Source: Aselliscus stoliczkanus (taxonomy: Eukaryota; Chordata; Mammalia; Chiroptera; Hipposideridae). From it: a DNA stretch of 64,000 nucleotides. Shown piece after piece: positions 15,691-28,097 of the stretch. Position 1 is the stretch's first letter. The number at the start of each line of letters is the position of its first letter. Both the position numbers and the translations under genes were made by a program. The stretch spans positions 84,938,501-85,002,500 of the forward strand of contig CM066727.1 in assembly GCA_033961575.1 (NCBI GenBank), written 5' to 3'. Under the pieces are notes generated by a model that made no database searches, was not told the origin of the DNA, and saw only the letters and a program-made list of their open reading frames with translations.

Positions 15691-15763
15691 GGGCCGGCCG
15701 AGTGGCTCAGTTGGTTAAGAGCTTGCTTAAGAGTGCGAGCTGAGCTCTGAGCAACAGTAGTTC
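15691..15763 (+). mobile_element. Head-only, tailless SINE (family B) with target-site duplication
   Basis: Only about 73 bases of the tRNA-like head are present: GGGCCGGCCGAGTGGCTCAG through GAGCTCTGAGCAACAGTAG. There is no A-rich tail. The same 11 bases, TTAACTTGTCA, lie immediately before (15680-15690) and after (15764-15774). The surrounding hAT sequence reads through once one copy is removed, so this is a real insertion and not an eroded long SINE. Confidence 0.85.
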
Positions 15764-16239
15764 TTAACTTGTCAAGGTTTGGTGTCATTATCAAAGAAGA
15801 AAATCCAAAATTATCTGCAAAGGCAATTAAAATACTCTCCCCTTTTCCAACTACATAGCTGTGTGAAGCCAAATTTTCTTTTGGAACTTCAATTGAAAGG
15901 ACATATTGTAACACTGAATACGGAGGCAGAAATGAGAATCCACCACTCTTCCTTTGAGCAAGCCATTAAAGAGATTTGCAAAAATGTAAAGCAACATCAT
16001 TCTTCTCACTAAACTTGTTTTCATTTTGAAAAATGGTTATTTTCCACAAAATAGTTTATGTGAACATGTAAGGGGCTTATTATCTTTTACTTAATAAATA
16101 CTTGTTTGCAATGCCTCCATTTTAATTTTTAGCATGATAAATATCGAGAGATGTAACACACATCAACGTTGTGGGTCTCAGGAAACTTCAAGAGTGTATA
16201 CAGATCTTGAGACCAAAACATGTGAGAACTGCTGCAGAA

Positions 16240-17343
16240 AAGCCAAAGAAGCAGGTAACAAAACCTGGCCAGATGAATCCTGTAATGCAGCCATGACTAA
16301 ACAGAAGGAAACTGAGAGAGCTGAAATGAAATTTGATACAAAAGTCCAAGGGCAGCCATGGTCAAGGAGAACTAACAGACCAGAGAGATGGTTTTCACAG
16401 TAGAGAAAACGACAGTGATCCAGGTGGAGAAGGCTGAGACCTGATCCAGAGATTTGACTGATCTGTGGAAAGAAAGATGCAAATATATTGACACTTCTAG
16501 AGGAAATTATTCAGATTTTTAAGGCTAGAAGTCAGAATTTACTCTAAGAGGTTGGATTTGGGTGACTGTTGCTGATACATATGCCCCATGGTATTAAAGG
16601 GGTTGAGAGAGGGGTAGGCCTTGAGGAAAAGTATTAGAAAGAAAATCCTGCTGTGCTCTGGGAAGGTTGTTTCTTGCCCCAAACTTCTTTGTAATAACTT
16701 AGCTAATTGTCCTATTTTTAGTATTTCACACATTGTGTGAGGATCTCTGAATATACCCACTTAGTTATGTTTATTGTCTCAGTCCTGAATGTGTTATACA
16801 ATGTGCATTCCCAGGTTTGACATCTGGAAGAGTGGGAGAGAGAAATCTGCCATGAGTCTCTTGCAGCCATAAAGAAAGGACTGTCTCCTTAACTTGGAGT
16901 CTAAGAGCATCAGACCAGGCTCAGGGAAGACCAAGGAATTAAGGCTATTTGAAGAATTAAGCTAAAGGGTCTAGAGGACAAGACAGTTCTGATCTTTGGA
17001 ATATGATGTGTTTTTCAGAAGGTTGAGATTGTTACTTTATTCTGTGATACTTCAGTAGGCTTGATAGAATACATTTACAAGAGCTGACTGGCAGGCTCCT
17101 CTTGCTTAACCATGCTTCCTATGAAGTGCTACTTGAAAATCACATTGCCACGTTACATTTGCATCATATGTTATGCCTGAAGCATTGTCCTTTGAAATAG
17201 ATTGGTCAGGGTATGCTATTCACAGAAGAGCAATAAGCAACCAGCTTGATATTGCCACTGAATTTTTGCTCTCGTTGAGAGAATGCCAAAGTAAGTTATC
17301 ATGGACTATTCTTGAAAAAGAAAAGAGCTGGTTCAGACCGAGT

Positions 17344-17396
<53 letters not shown>

Positions 17397-19190
17397 CTGT
17401 CTCCATGACTAAACATTTCGTTATGTAATGGTAATGTCCATATTCTCCAGGAGTTCTGACACTGCGGAGTTCTCTCAGTGTCAGAACTAGGGCCACATGT
17501 CCCTGACAACTCATTTAAAACTTTGCTTCTGACCCTTTGGGCTCATCAGAATGTTGTGGAGTGTAGTTGTGAGCCATTGCAAGCCTGTGTACAGGCTGAC
17601 AGTGTGACTGCTAAGAAATGGACATATATTCCATTTCCTGAGGCACTGATATAAAAAGTCAGTTTTCAAGCAATTTACTAAATGTCATGGCTTTCTTAAT
17701 ATCAGATTCATTCTGTGATCCCATTTGGGGAAAAATAATTTCAAACCTGCCTCAGATAGGTGCCTCCTGAAAATCATGTTGGAAACATTTTAAGATCAAT
17801 GATGTCAATACAGTCAGTCCATTAAATACTTTTCTGGGAAAAACAATGCTGAAGGCAATATCATGAACTCAGGAAAGCTATTAATACTTTAACTTTGTAA
17901 TATAGTATGATGTTTAATTAATTAATTAATTTACCAGTGGTCTTGAATATCTGAATTAATAGCACTGATTGTGGAATAATAAAATTTTATGAGATGATCA
18001 AAATGGAGGTTCTTTTTCAACTTATTGATTATAAGTTTTTCTGATGATCGATTAAGACTTCTCTACCCAATTAAAAAATGCTGTTAATTAACTAGGGCTG
18101 AAGAAGAATTTCTCTGAAAGAGACTTCCTAATGAGATTTAACCTGCTCAGTGCAGGTAGGTGGCTTGATATGGTAAAGGAAGTTTGTGGAAGTTCTCTTC
18201 GAATTCCTTCTGTTTCTTTCATGATGAAGGCACTAAGATGAAAGTGAGGATGTGGAAGAAAGTGTTTAGAGGTGCAATGTTTGAGGAGAGAAGAGGAGAT
18301 AAGATATAACATCAAAGGGAGTTGGAAGAGAATTGATCATGAATGCTGGCAGGCATTAAGAGCCCACTTAATATTAGTAATTATATATTTAAAGTGAGAC
18401 CTGCAGTGTGATTGAAATCCAGTCACATTTAGATTCAGAGATGCTGACACATGGTAGAGAGATGGATTTAACCAGGATTATGATTTAGTTAAGCAGGCAT
18501 GATGATTATTAAGATTGACCAAGAACTTAAGTGTATAAAAGAGCAATATGGGAGCAGGTGGTAAGCGAGAGTGTAAAGGTAGTAGGTTTAAATAATTTTA
18601 GGTCTTGGTTGACTAGAAACATTGTTGGAATTGAGGATCTAAAGGGAGGAATCCAGACACATAGTGAGCATTGGAATTTTTCTCAACATGCCATTAGCTC
18701 TAGCCTTTCTTAAGATATATTTTGATAAATAGGTATATATTATTTAAATTAATCTTTCTTTTTCTTGGCTTGATTATCATAATTAGAAAGATCTTCCCAT
18801 GCCAAGTTTATAAATACAACTGGGCATATTTCAAAATCTGGTTTGATACATGCATTTCTCAATATTTAAAATCTTTGATCCATTGGTAATCTAATTTTGC
18901 ATGAGGAGTAAAGAAGGGCTTCAGTATTTTTTCATCCAAATAGAAAATTCCTCCCTAACTCTTCTTTTTGCCATTCAAAGATATCCCAACTGTTCTTAAA
19001 AGAGAACAAAATGACACATACATTGAGAAAAGGGTAAAAGTGGCTTGACCTTTTATTATGTGCAAAAGCATCCAAAGTTAACTTAGCAACTTTTATTACT
19101 ATGTATTTGTGGATAAAACTATAAATGTAACTGAAAAAAAAAGTAAATTTGATTAAATAGAGAAATACAACGAATACCAAGTTCTTAGAA
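16240..19190. other. Intergenic, no gene seen
   Basis: Apart from the (AC)n array, about 17.9-18.7 kb is AT-rich unique-looking sequence. About 18.76-18.96 kb resembles an old reversed L1 fragment, weakly. Confidence 0.4.
17347..17395. repeat. (AC)n microsatellite
   Basis: About 24 uninterrupted AC units. It is a likely polymorphic marker. Confidence 0.97.
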
Positions 19191-19411
19191 AGCAAATTTC
19201 CAAATTGTAAATGTGCTCTATTTCTAAATTCACCTAGAATGTCAATATGATACAATCAAACTCCTAAAGGCTTTTGGCAGGAAAAATAAACAAAACAACT
19301 GAATAAAATAATTCTATAATTTATCTGGAAGAACCAAAATATAATAACTTTAAGAGATTTAGATTTTTCAGTAATAAATATTTAATATACTCCCTATAAA
19401 AACAAGGTATT

Positions 19412-19520
19412 CTGGGGCCGCCGAGTGGCGCGGTGGTTAAGAGCTGGTTTGGGATGCCAGCGGCCCTGGTTCGGATTCCACATATGAGGGCCAGTGACAC
19501 TGCCCTCTAAAAAAAAAAAC
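19412..19520 (+). mobile_element. Short-form SINE (family A head plus A tail), about 109 bp
   Basis: The element starts GGGGCCGCCGAGTGGCGCGG and stops after GCCAGTGACACTGCCCTCT with an A tail. The duplication AACAAGGTATT lies on both sides (19401-19411 and 19521-19531). It sits inside the ancient L1 at 19.2-20.8 kb. Confidence 0.9.
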
Positions 19521-20555
19521 AACAAGGTATTTTTTAGAACTAAGAAATTGAATCCCAAGTTTTATTGGAAAAATTAAAATGTATCCATGTTAAAATAATT
19601 AAGATTTTTATATTAAAGCATGAATAAACATTGAGATTATAAGAATAGAATAAAAACTCTAGAAATATTCCAAAATATATTGAAATTTATTATGTGATAA
19701 CAATGGCATTTAAATGAGGGAAAAGAATAACCAATAAATGATGATCATTGAAGATCATCATACTGATGGAGCTCCATATAAATAGATTCTGAATTGATAA
19801 AGTATCGAGATATAAGTATTGAAACCACATTAGTATAAGTAATCTCAAAGAACAAGAGTTTTCTAAATATGACACAAAAACCAAGGTCATACACTAAAAA
19901 AAGAAAAGGGTTATATTTAAATACATTAAATGGAAAATTACTGCATTGCAAAAGTATTACGTGCAATGACAAAAAACACAAAAAACTGGAGAAATTTTTT
20001 CCAACCCATAACACCAGGGGCTAATTAATCTGATACACAGAGTATCATTAAATCAAAAGAAAATGCAAGCAACAACAACAACAACAAAAAACAAGTACAG
20101 AAAGTGAATATAAAACTCACCTAAAAGAAAATATAAGTTTTAAACAGGAAAGTATGCTGAGCATTACAGATCATAAGAGAAATGCCAATTAAAATTAAAT
20201 CCATCTTCTGTCAGGCTGGCAAAAATTAAAAATGTTTGAAACCTACTACTTTTGTGAAGATGTAGGAAAAGTTGTCATTTTACTTTTGTTGGCAGAAAGG
20301 TAAATTGACGTAACTTTTAAGGAAAGCTATATTGTAATATTTACCTAAATGAAGAATATACACACCTTAGATCTAACAATTCTACATAAAGAAATTTATT
20401 CTACATTTATTTTCATGTGTACTTATGTAAGGGGTGATTCATTGCAGCCTATATGTATATTAATAAGAAATGGACTATACAAATCCTATTATGGAATATT
20501 ATATAGTTCCATAGAAATGAGGGAGCAGAATAATGTATGTATATTTTTGTATATA

Positions 20556-20636
20556 TTGGGTTGTCAGAAAAGTCATGATACATTTTTGCAATAAAAAACA
20601 TATAAGAAATACGTCATGACTTTTCCGACAACCCGA
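20556..20636 (-). mobile_element. 81-bp mariner-type MITE, copy 1
   Basis: Terminal inverted repeats TTGGGTTGTCAGAAAAGTCA and TCGGGTTGTCGGAAAAGTCA face each other. TA dinucleotides lie directly outside both ends (20554-20555 and 20637-20638), the target-site duplication of Tc1/mariner elements. It is the same length as copy 2 and in opposite orientation. It is inserted in an ancient L1. Confidence 0.88.
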
Positions 20637-20794
20637 TATTTATAACATAACTTTATAAGGATATACACACAAAGACATACACACACATCCCAAGAATACA
20701 TTGATTGTCTCTGGGAGGGGAAATATTTGGTGCAAATCAGCAGAGTGGAGACTTCTAATTGCAGATTTTTTTTTCAATAAATACTGTAAATGCA

Positions 20795-20998
20795 TTTTCT
20801 TAATAACATTTTCTTCCATCTAACTTACTTTATTGTAAGACTACAGTATATAATACATATAACATACAAAGTATGTGTCAATCAACTGTATGTGTTAATG
20901 GTAAGCCTTCTGACCAACAGTAGACTATTAGTAGTTAAGTTTTCGGGGAGTCAAAAGTTTTAAGAGAATTACTGACTGCATGGAGAGGTGGTCAGTAC
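20795..20998 (+). mobile_element. Tigger/MER2-like DNA transposon end
   Basis: Phrases such as TACTTTATTGTAAGACTACA, GTATATAATACATATAACAT and CAACAGTAGACTATTAGTAG match the recalled 3' end of a Tigger (pogo-type) element. Confidence 0.6.
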
Positions 20999-21012
20999 CA
21001 CTAGGCCCTGTG

Positions 21013-21149
21013 GTTTTTTTTGTTGTTTTGTTTTGTTTTTTGTTTTTTGTTTTTTTGAGGGCAGTGTCACTGGCCCTCATATGTGGGACCAAACAGGGGC
21101 TGCTGGCTTCCTAAGCCAGCGCTTAACCACCACGCCACTCGGCCGGCCC
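21013..21149 (-). mobile_element. Short-form SINE, about 137 bp including a long T/G tail
   Basis: In minus orientation the head GGGCCGGCCGAGTGGCGTGG starts at 21149. The tail at 21013-21057 is T-rich with G interruptions. GGCCCTGTG flanks both sides (21004-21012 and 21150-21158). Confidence 0.88.
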
Positions 21150-23225
21150 GGCCCTGTGTTTTTTAAGGGTCATTTTGTGCTGGTCTTATACCTATTCTAT
21201 CTACCTCTTTTATTTATGTTAGTCTAAATCTGTTATCTTCTTGAACTTTAATGTCAATTCTTTAAATAATGCAGTCTACCTTCTACATATGCTAGATAGT
21301 AATTTGGCTCTGCTCTTTTTCCTGCAAATTTTCTCATTTTATATTGTCCCAGAGGTCAAGAAATAGTTAAGTTATCCTTGACTTGAACTTATCATTCCCT
21401 CCTCTGCCTTTTCATCTGCCATCTACTCCTGAACATTTCTAATGTATGACCGTACCAGAATCTTGGCTATTCTGGGAGTCTCACTTATACCTTAATCATT
21501 TTCTATATCAAATACCACTTCTACTTCATTTATAGCCATCTTAAATCTTTAATCTGTGAGTTTGAGAGGATCTAGAATTCTGCGGCTATACTATGTTACC
21601 TCTGCATTTTTCAGAGCTCTACGTTCTTGACCTTTTTCTATAATCTTTGATGGCTTCTTCATCCATTTTTTTTTTAAACTCTCAGTTACCAACTCACTTG
21701 CTTTATCCTTGACATCTTTTTAACTTTTTCATATCCTTCTCTTGAAACAGTCCCATAAAAAGCATCACACAATACAATGTACCTAATTTCCAGTGTGCTC
21801 TATGAATTTCATTTTCACAGTATCATTCAACATACAGCCGTTGAATTCCTATGACAAAAACTGTTTTGGACACTGAGTAGAAAATGTGATTTTGTCTACA
21901 GGGCATCTGTCATTAAATATTTACTGAATTGATGACTCAGTGTTATCATTATGAACATAAATTACTCTTCTATGTGTAATAAAGGGTGGAATTTAAAACT
22001 GAGATAGGAAGGCCCCTCACATTTTGAATTCTCGCTCTCCACTTTTTGCAGTTTCCTGCATGTGTGTGTTTTCTTGCTTTTGTCAGTGTGGATTCCAATA
22101 AGTAACTAACCTCTCTCCCTACCTCCTCTTTCTGCTTTTGTCTCCTGACGTCTGGACTAATAGATGATCATTGTGACAATAATGCACAAGGAGTAAATAG
22201 GCTCAGAACCTGATCCTCACCTTTAAGGTGGCAGGAGTTCATCCTGAGAATAAGTGATAGAAACTGGGTGCCTGGACTTGGGTGCCTGTATTTTACCTTC
22301 TTAAAAGATCGTTTTGCTTACCCCACAGTGTTCTGCTTATATGCGACTGTTGGATATATGGGTTCAAAATAAGATGTTATTAAATCTGTCAGTGAGGTAT
22401 CTAAATGTATGCTGAAATTTCATTCCACCTCTAAAGCGTATGTAACATGGCCACACATTTAGATGAAGAAAATAACATGAGCTTTTGGGGAATGATGATG
22501 TTCAATATCAGAAAAGTGATTTCTGAAATTAAAAATATATAGTTATTTGTAGTTCTGTTTTTCCCTTTCAAGTAAAGGTCTTTAAGTTATGTGTCAAGAG
22601 ATCACATTTCCTGCAGGTTAGGGATATATGAGAAAATAAAAATGCCTGTATATATTAAACTTTGTAAACTTGCATCTGTCTCTTGTCTCTTGAAAGCAAT
22701 TTGTGGTAGGCCTGGAGACAGACATGGGGGTGGAGCTACTGTACAATGAGCAATATCAGAAATGCTGGAACACTGGAACTCCCAAGCTTTAAAATAACTG
22801 AACAGCATGCAAGCAAATATTGATATAAAGCCAATACAATCATTATTCACAGACTAAAGGAATTTCAGTCACTAATATTTACCATGAGATCTTTCATAAT
22901 CTAAGAAATCTTCAGGAAAAACTAATTTTTTTTTTTTTTTTTTTTAAGAGAATGCCTAGCTAGACTATAAGATTTCTGGAGGAGCCATAGGGAAGTCTCT
23001 AGTATTTGGTTTCTGTGAATACCAATAGAAATCTCTCAACTGTTCATCCAAAGGGGAATTTTCTATACAGTCAAGTATACAAATGAATGCAACCTACTCC
23101 ACTGCTCAGTTGACTTCCTAAAAGAACAAAACGAGCCGAATGGTCACAAACTGGAGGGCTGCCAAGGTCTCTGCCTCTGAACTGCTGTCTCCATGGTTAG
23201 GAGAAGCTGGATGGAGGTGGATTTA

Positions 23226-23306
23226 TTGGGTTATCAGAAAAGTCATGACGTATTTTTCCTATGTTTTTCATTGCAAAAATGCATCATGATTTTTCTGACA
23301 ACTCAA
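23226..23306 (+). mobile_element. 81-bp mariner-type MITE, copy 2
   Basis: TTGGGTTATCAGAAAAGTCA at the left is matched by its inverted partner at the right (TTGAGTTGTCAGAAAAATCA). TA flanks both sides. The interior, including TTTTTCATTGCAAAAATG, matches the reverse complement of copy 1 almost base for base. Size and layout recall MADE1 of primates, but the terminal sequence differs. Confidence 0.88.
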
Positions 23307-23569
23307 TAGAACGATCACCTGACCCCACCTCACCTTGGAAAAAAAGAGCCTGAATGTGAGGGGTTGGATACAAACTAAACTGTGTGTGTCGTTTTTGAAA
23401 TGTGTAACACTGAGCCATCAGAAATGTTTTATGATTATTATTTTTAACAAACTGTCCTGCCTGCTCTGTTCCTCTTATATATAGAAATCATTGACATAAA
23501 CTTAGATTCCAGCGCCCCAATGAAAACTTCACAGAAAGCTCTCTTACTGTTTGTAAGCTATAGTTATAT

Positions 23570-23965
23570 ATAAAAAAAGCACAATTGGTAGGCACAAGAT
23601 TGCCATGGGGATACGAAAGACAGTTTGGAGGATATAATCAATAATCTTGTTAAGATTTTGTAGGGTGTCAGATAGGCACTTACTTGTCTTATTAGAGAGA
23701 CCACCTCATGGATGGTGTAGATACTGGAGCACTGCAGTATACACCTGAAGCTGAAGCCACATAATACTGAATGTCAACTATAATTTAATATATAGTCATA
23801 GGATGTAAAGTAGAGCATAGGGAATAGCATCAATGGAACTGTATCAGCTATATACAATGTCAGAGGGGTAGTAGATTTGGGCAGGGGATTATCACTTTGT
23901 GAGGGTGTAAATGTCTAACTATTACATTGTTTTGTACACCCGGAACTAATAAAAAAAAACCCACA
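23570..23965 (+). mobile_element. L1 3' end remnant
   Basis: Features typical of a mammalian L1 3' UTR are present: CACCTGAAGCTGAAGCCAC, TGTCAACTATAATTTAATA, then TTGTACACCCGGAACTAATA with an A-rich end. Confidence 0.6.
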
Positions 23966-24724
23966 AAACTAATAAGTTTCCACCACCACTCCTCTGTGGC
24001 GAAGGAATAAACCATAGGAAAGGAACAGAAAGAAGGCTGGTTTGTTGCCTCTTCAAGCCACAGGAGTTATTTAATCCTTGGTAAGGGCCGGAGAGTCACC
24101 CCAGGACTTTGAGATAAAGTTGCCCTGCAAGAATCAAATGAAGAGGATTCAAAACATAATGGATGAGATTAATTATCTGTAGAAATGACATACCCTAAGG
24201 ACTAGCCAAAAAAGATTATATGAAGAAATTTAGAAACGCCCTGAGGAATTTGACAATAGCTGAAGCTTGATTGTATCCATATATTTCCAGCAACAATCTA
24301 ATCAAAGTAAATGGATGAAGCTGTAACACAATCAAGCAGTAACTTAATCAGTTATAGTGAATAGATTAAGTACTCTAATCACAATCAATTGCATTATAAC
24401 CCACCTGAAGAAAAAATGTACATACTAACTGAAGGTGGGGTGTCTGTAAGGAAATGGGGAGTCATGAAGCCAGAGTGTCTGCACCTCTAGCTCCCCCCAG
24501 TGTGAGAAGCACAGCCATAGTGCTCCACTTAGCACAGGTAGAATCTGAGCTGTTTCTGCAATTTGGAACCAAAGACTTATTCACATCTAGATTAGCCTAA
24601 GAGAAGAGAGTGCACCATCAGCAAACCAGCAGCCCTTAACAGTGTTGAGGCCAAAGGATTGCATTTTTAGAATTATAATAGCAGCTAAAGAGCAGTCCGA
24701 AGTTAATAAGGTAATAGGATAGTA

Positions 24725-24990
24725 AGCATTTACGGAATTCCTGCTGTATTTGCTTAGGACCTGGGAATTCAGTGTTGAGTAAAGAAAATCTATGTCTACA
24801 TGTAGCATTTACTTTAAAAAGGAAGACAGGCACATATTAAACAACAAATTGTACAAACCATTATTTTGTTACAATTGTGATTATTTCTAAGAAGAAAATA
24901 TACAGGATTTATTTGAATAGAAAAAAATCGCAGAGGCCCCTGAACTGATTTTGAGGTTTAGAGAGCTGGTATGACGATCCCTTTGGTTGA
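24725..24990 (-). mobile_element. L2-like remnant, reverse orientation
   Basis: GCATTTACGGAATTCCTGCT and GGGAATTCAGTGTTGAGTAA resemble a decayed, reversed L2 3' end. Confidence 0.45.
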
Positions 24991-26072
24991 TCTTATAAAG
25001 GGGAAAAAGATTTAGAGAGCCATGAATAAATACAAGTTGAGGGAGTAAAATTAGACTAATACTGTGAATAAAGTTGGTGACTATATGTAGCTCAAAAATG
25101 ATCTGCGACAATACCATTATCCATCCATCCATATAGACAATTTGAACAGACTACCACTAACATTTCTTAAAGAGTGGCACTAAGAGAGGCTTACATAGAA
25201 ATCCACATTTCAAAGATGATGTACTGTTTAGAAATGAACTCCTCACATTATTTTTAGAACAGGTAACAGCTTTGAAGATTTCACCCCACGGAAGTTGACC
25301 ATAGATCAAAATTATCTATGTTTGCTCCCAAAACAAAATGAGAACGCCGGCAATGTGTTTCGGCTGCAGCCTCCCACCCCACTGTAAAGCACTGGACGAG
25401 AAGCTGCAGCAAATCAGACCAATTTGGGGATGCAAGACCATAAGGCATGAAGGTGGAGTGATTGCAAAGTGATGCTGACATAGAGCATACTCCTGTAATT
25501 TCCTATCTGAGACAGAGATGGGTTATCGAACAGTTTTAGATCAACCATGCACATGCCCTAAGTGGGCCTTGGGGGCTCTCAGGCAGAAGCTGCCTAATCC
25601 AGGACCCTGTTAGGAATGGAGTACCAGGACATAAAATATGGGGTGCTAAAACACCGCACCGTGTAAGATAGAAGGGGAGTGCTGGCATCTGTTAGCTCCC
25701 CAGTCACAGATCATAACGGAAAGGGAGCAGGAGCAGATGAAGCAGCAAATAGGTGAATCGAAAAACTGTACCTCCTTGCAAAAACACAGGTGAAATATTT
25801 TTCGAAGAAGCTCGAGCAATTGTAAAGAAAGCCAATTTACTGGCTGTGACCCAGGTGATAGGGCATTAAGCATGGATTCTTGAAGCATGCATTCCTTAAG
25901 CTGTTATTGAGAAATTATTTGTGTGGGGTGTTGTGCTCACTGCCACGGTGGGCTTGGGGTGGGTGGGGGTTGCCAAATCCCTCCTTTCAGAAGTTTACAG
26001 TTCAACATTTGCAAGATGTGGTGACAAAGCAACTCGGCAGAAAGAACATCAGCGCACAAAAACCTGATTAGA

Positions 26073-26512
26073 GGGCCGGCCGAGTGGCGCATTGGTTAAG
26101 CGCTGGTTTTGGGATGCCAGCGGCCCCGGTTCGGATCCCACACGAGGGCCAGTGACACTGCCCTCTACAGCTAACAACAGCTCCACCTGGAGCTGGGCTG
26201 TGCGAGCCCCGGTGATGGTGTGGGCTGCAGCCCCTGCTGCAGTGGGCTGCCATGGGCTGTAGTGAGTGGCCCGCAGCCAGCGTGAGCGGCTGGCAGCCAA
26301 GCGTGAGCTGCCAATAGCCGCAATGAGCGACATCCAGAGGCCGGCGACCGATCTGCCTCATCCGGGAAGAGCGCAATGATGATACCAACAGTGAAGCAAC
26401 ATCCTCCGCAACTAAACTGAAGAACAGGAAGACGGCAACTTGTCTGTTCCCCTTCCCCGATTCCCCAATAAAATCTTTAAAAAAAAGAAAATTCACCTCA
26501 TAAAAAAAAAAA
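26073..26512 (+). mobile_element. Young full-length SINE, family A
   Basis: The head is GGGCCGGCCGAGTGGCGCA and the tail is TTCCCCAATAAAATCTTT with a long A-rich end. The 14-base duplication AAAACCTGATTAGA flanks it (left copy ending at 26072, right copy 26513-26526) and is a perfect match, so the insertion is recent. Confidence 0.93.
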
Positions 26513-26904
26513 AAAACCTGATTAGATGGAAAGGAAGGAGGGAGGGGAATTTTTCATTTGACATGCAAGACAGATATGTCACACTGCAAGTTGAGAGCTA
26601 TTTGTTTTGTTTTCGTCTAAAAGTCTCTTGGGGAGTTTTAATCAAGGAGTCTTTACGGCGTTAATGTGTAAGAGTATCTCATTTTAAACAAGTGTAGTGA
26701 GCCAACCACTGACCCAAAAGAGGGAAGGAAGAAAAGCAGGTTTAAAACTGATAGACAGGAAACACAGCTGACAGCAAGGGTAGGATGGCTTTCAAAAGAA
26801 AGAAATGAAAACAACCGGCAATCTGCTAGAGTAAAATGGGTAAATGCAAATAATGAATGTTAAAACCTGCTCAGAACCACAATAGCTTAGACTTGGAAAT
26901 GGGT

Positions 26905-27065
26905 TTTAGAAACCTCCCAATACAACCTCCTTATTTTATGGTTGAAGACTCTAAGGTCCAAGAGAATTTCTGTCTCTTGGCAGAGTTCCATTTTATTTAG
27001 TGGTGATTCATTATTATTGAGTGGCTGGACTGGAATTAGAGCCAGGGCACCTGACTCCCAGTCCA
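26905..27065 (-). repeat. MIR-like remnant
   Basis: CCTCCTTATTTTATGGTTGA and TGGACTGGAATTAGAGCCAG resemble the reverse complement of the MIR core. Confidence 0.5.
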
Positions 27066-27229
27066 CTCATGGCTCTTTTCTCAACCTCACACTCCCATTC
27101 CACTTCAAATTAATTTACCTAACTATTACAACACATTTCAAAACAAAAGAGGAATTACGTGTTTATTCTAAGTTCGTAGGTTAAAATGTTTTCTAAAAAC
27201 ATGTGCAAATACTTTTTTCCCGGACCAGT

Positions 27230-27405
27230 GGCGCCCCAACTGCAGTTTACACAAGGGTTACCTGGAGGGCTTGGGACATCAGCAGTCCTGGGCCTCAGCC
27301 CTGGGAAGTCTACCAAGCTCTGAGGGGATGCTGATCCTGCGAGTTCATGTTTTTAGTAACACTTGTACTAGCACTGCTCTAGGAAACAGACAGTAGCTAC
27401 AATAA
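27230..27405 (+). mobile_element. MER5A-like hAT remnant
   Basis: GTTACCTGGAGGGCTTGGGA, CTGGGCCTCAGCCCTGGGA and GGATGCTGATCCTG follow the MER5A order. The ends are decayed. Confidence 0.45.
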
Positions 27406-27534
27406 GCCCACTCTTGAAAATGTGGGTGACAACCATTAATAATTTGCAATGCATGAACAGCATGAGAATTCCCGTAGCTGGTTGATTTTAGCTCCAGTTA
27501 TCTTTCACAGGTAAAGCTCTTTCTGTGGTAAAGA

Positions 27535-27857
27535 ACCTTTTGCAATCCCCTCTCTGAAACCCAGGCTCCCGCTAAACGCTACTGGCAAACTCCTCATCTC
27601 CAGCCTGATCTCTCCTAGGTGAAGCCATCCTGGTGTCTTCCAGGCTGCCTGCAGGTCCCTTTGCCTATTTTTTTTCTTTGCACCCTATCTATCTCTCTAC
27701 TATAGCTCTCCTCATACTGAACTGTAACCGCAATTGTTGCTTTGAATGCTTGCATCCCCCCAAATACTTTAAACTCTTTGAAGCACTAGTCTTCATCTAT
27801 ACTTTCAGCCTAGCACAGCAAAAGGCACATAAATATTTATTGAATGAATGTTTATAA
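27535..27857 (+). mobile_element. L2 LINE 3' end
   Basis: CTTTGAAGCACTAGTCTTCA, CAGCCTAGCACAGCAAAAGG and AAATATTTATTGAATGAATG are a decayed L2 3' terminus. Confidence 0.65.
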
Positions 27858-27929
27858 AAACGAGGATAACTAGAGAGAAAACAAATATAAACTACATATA
27901 ATAGAACTAATTCTCTGAGTGAAATTCAT

Positions 27930-28097
27930 GGTTCTTTTGTTTTGTTTTGTTTCAGGTGTATAAAACAACATAATGATTAGACATTTACACCCCTCACAAA
28001 GTGACAGCCCCAACAAGTCTGCTGCTCATCTGATACCATACATAGCTCTTACAATACCATTGACTTCACATCCCATCATGGTTCTTAATTATGTGTT

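Larger units (their letters stand above)
14290..16237 (+). mobile_element. hAT-superfamily (Charlie/Buster-like) DNA transposon fossil with transposase remains
   Basis: The sequence follows the layout of a mammalian hAT transposase gene: a central region, the C-terminal dimerisation segment and the 3' end. Near 15830-15870 the broken frame still reads LSPFPTT, a stop, then LCEA, the usual hAT C-terminal block LPFPTT.LCEA. A tail EICKNVKQHHSSH is followed by a stop at 16012. The element closes with GTGAGAACTGCTGC, like Charlie-type ends. Two SINEs (15019-15478 and 15691-15763) interrupt it. Many stops make it inactive. The 5' half of the gene is not recognised. Assignment is from recalled consensus, not a search. 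Confidence 0.7.
19200..20780 (+). mobile_element. Ancient L1 fragment (3' half of ORF2 region)
   Basis: The sequence follows the order of the L1 ORF2 end: a segment like AAATGCCAATTAAAATTAAA, then TGGCAAAAATTAAAAATG, and later TATGGAATATTATATAG. Many stops break the frame. A short SINE (19412-19520) and a mariner MITE (20556-20636) are nested in it. Confidence 0.7.
21160..26060. other. Intergenic, no gene seen outside listed elements
   Basis: About 21.3-21.9 kb is L2-like in texture but too decayed to call. About 24.0-24.6 kb is unassigned. No open frame has domain content. Confidence 0.4.

Noticed and set aside
15691..15763. Possible real tRNA genes at SINE heads
   Set aside because: The heads have tRNA-like boxes but do not fold as complete tRNAs, and they are flanked by insertion duplications.
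26049..26496. Open frames up to 142 codons with RSRW and [13 protein letters not shown] text, repeated at 15.2, 42.3 and 60.2 kb
   Set aside because: They are translations of the family A SINE, and the same text recurs at each copy.
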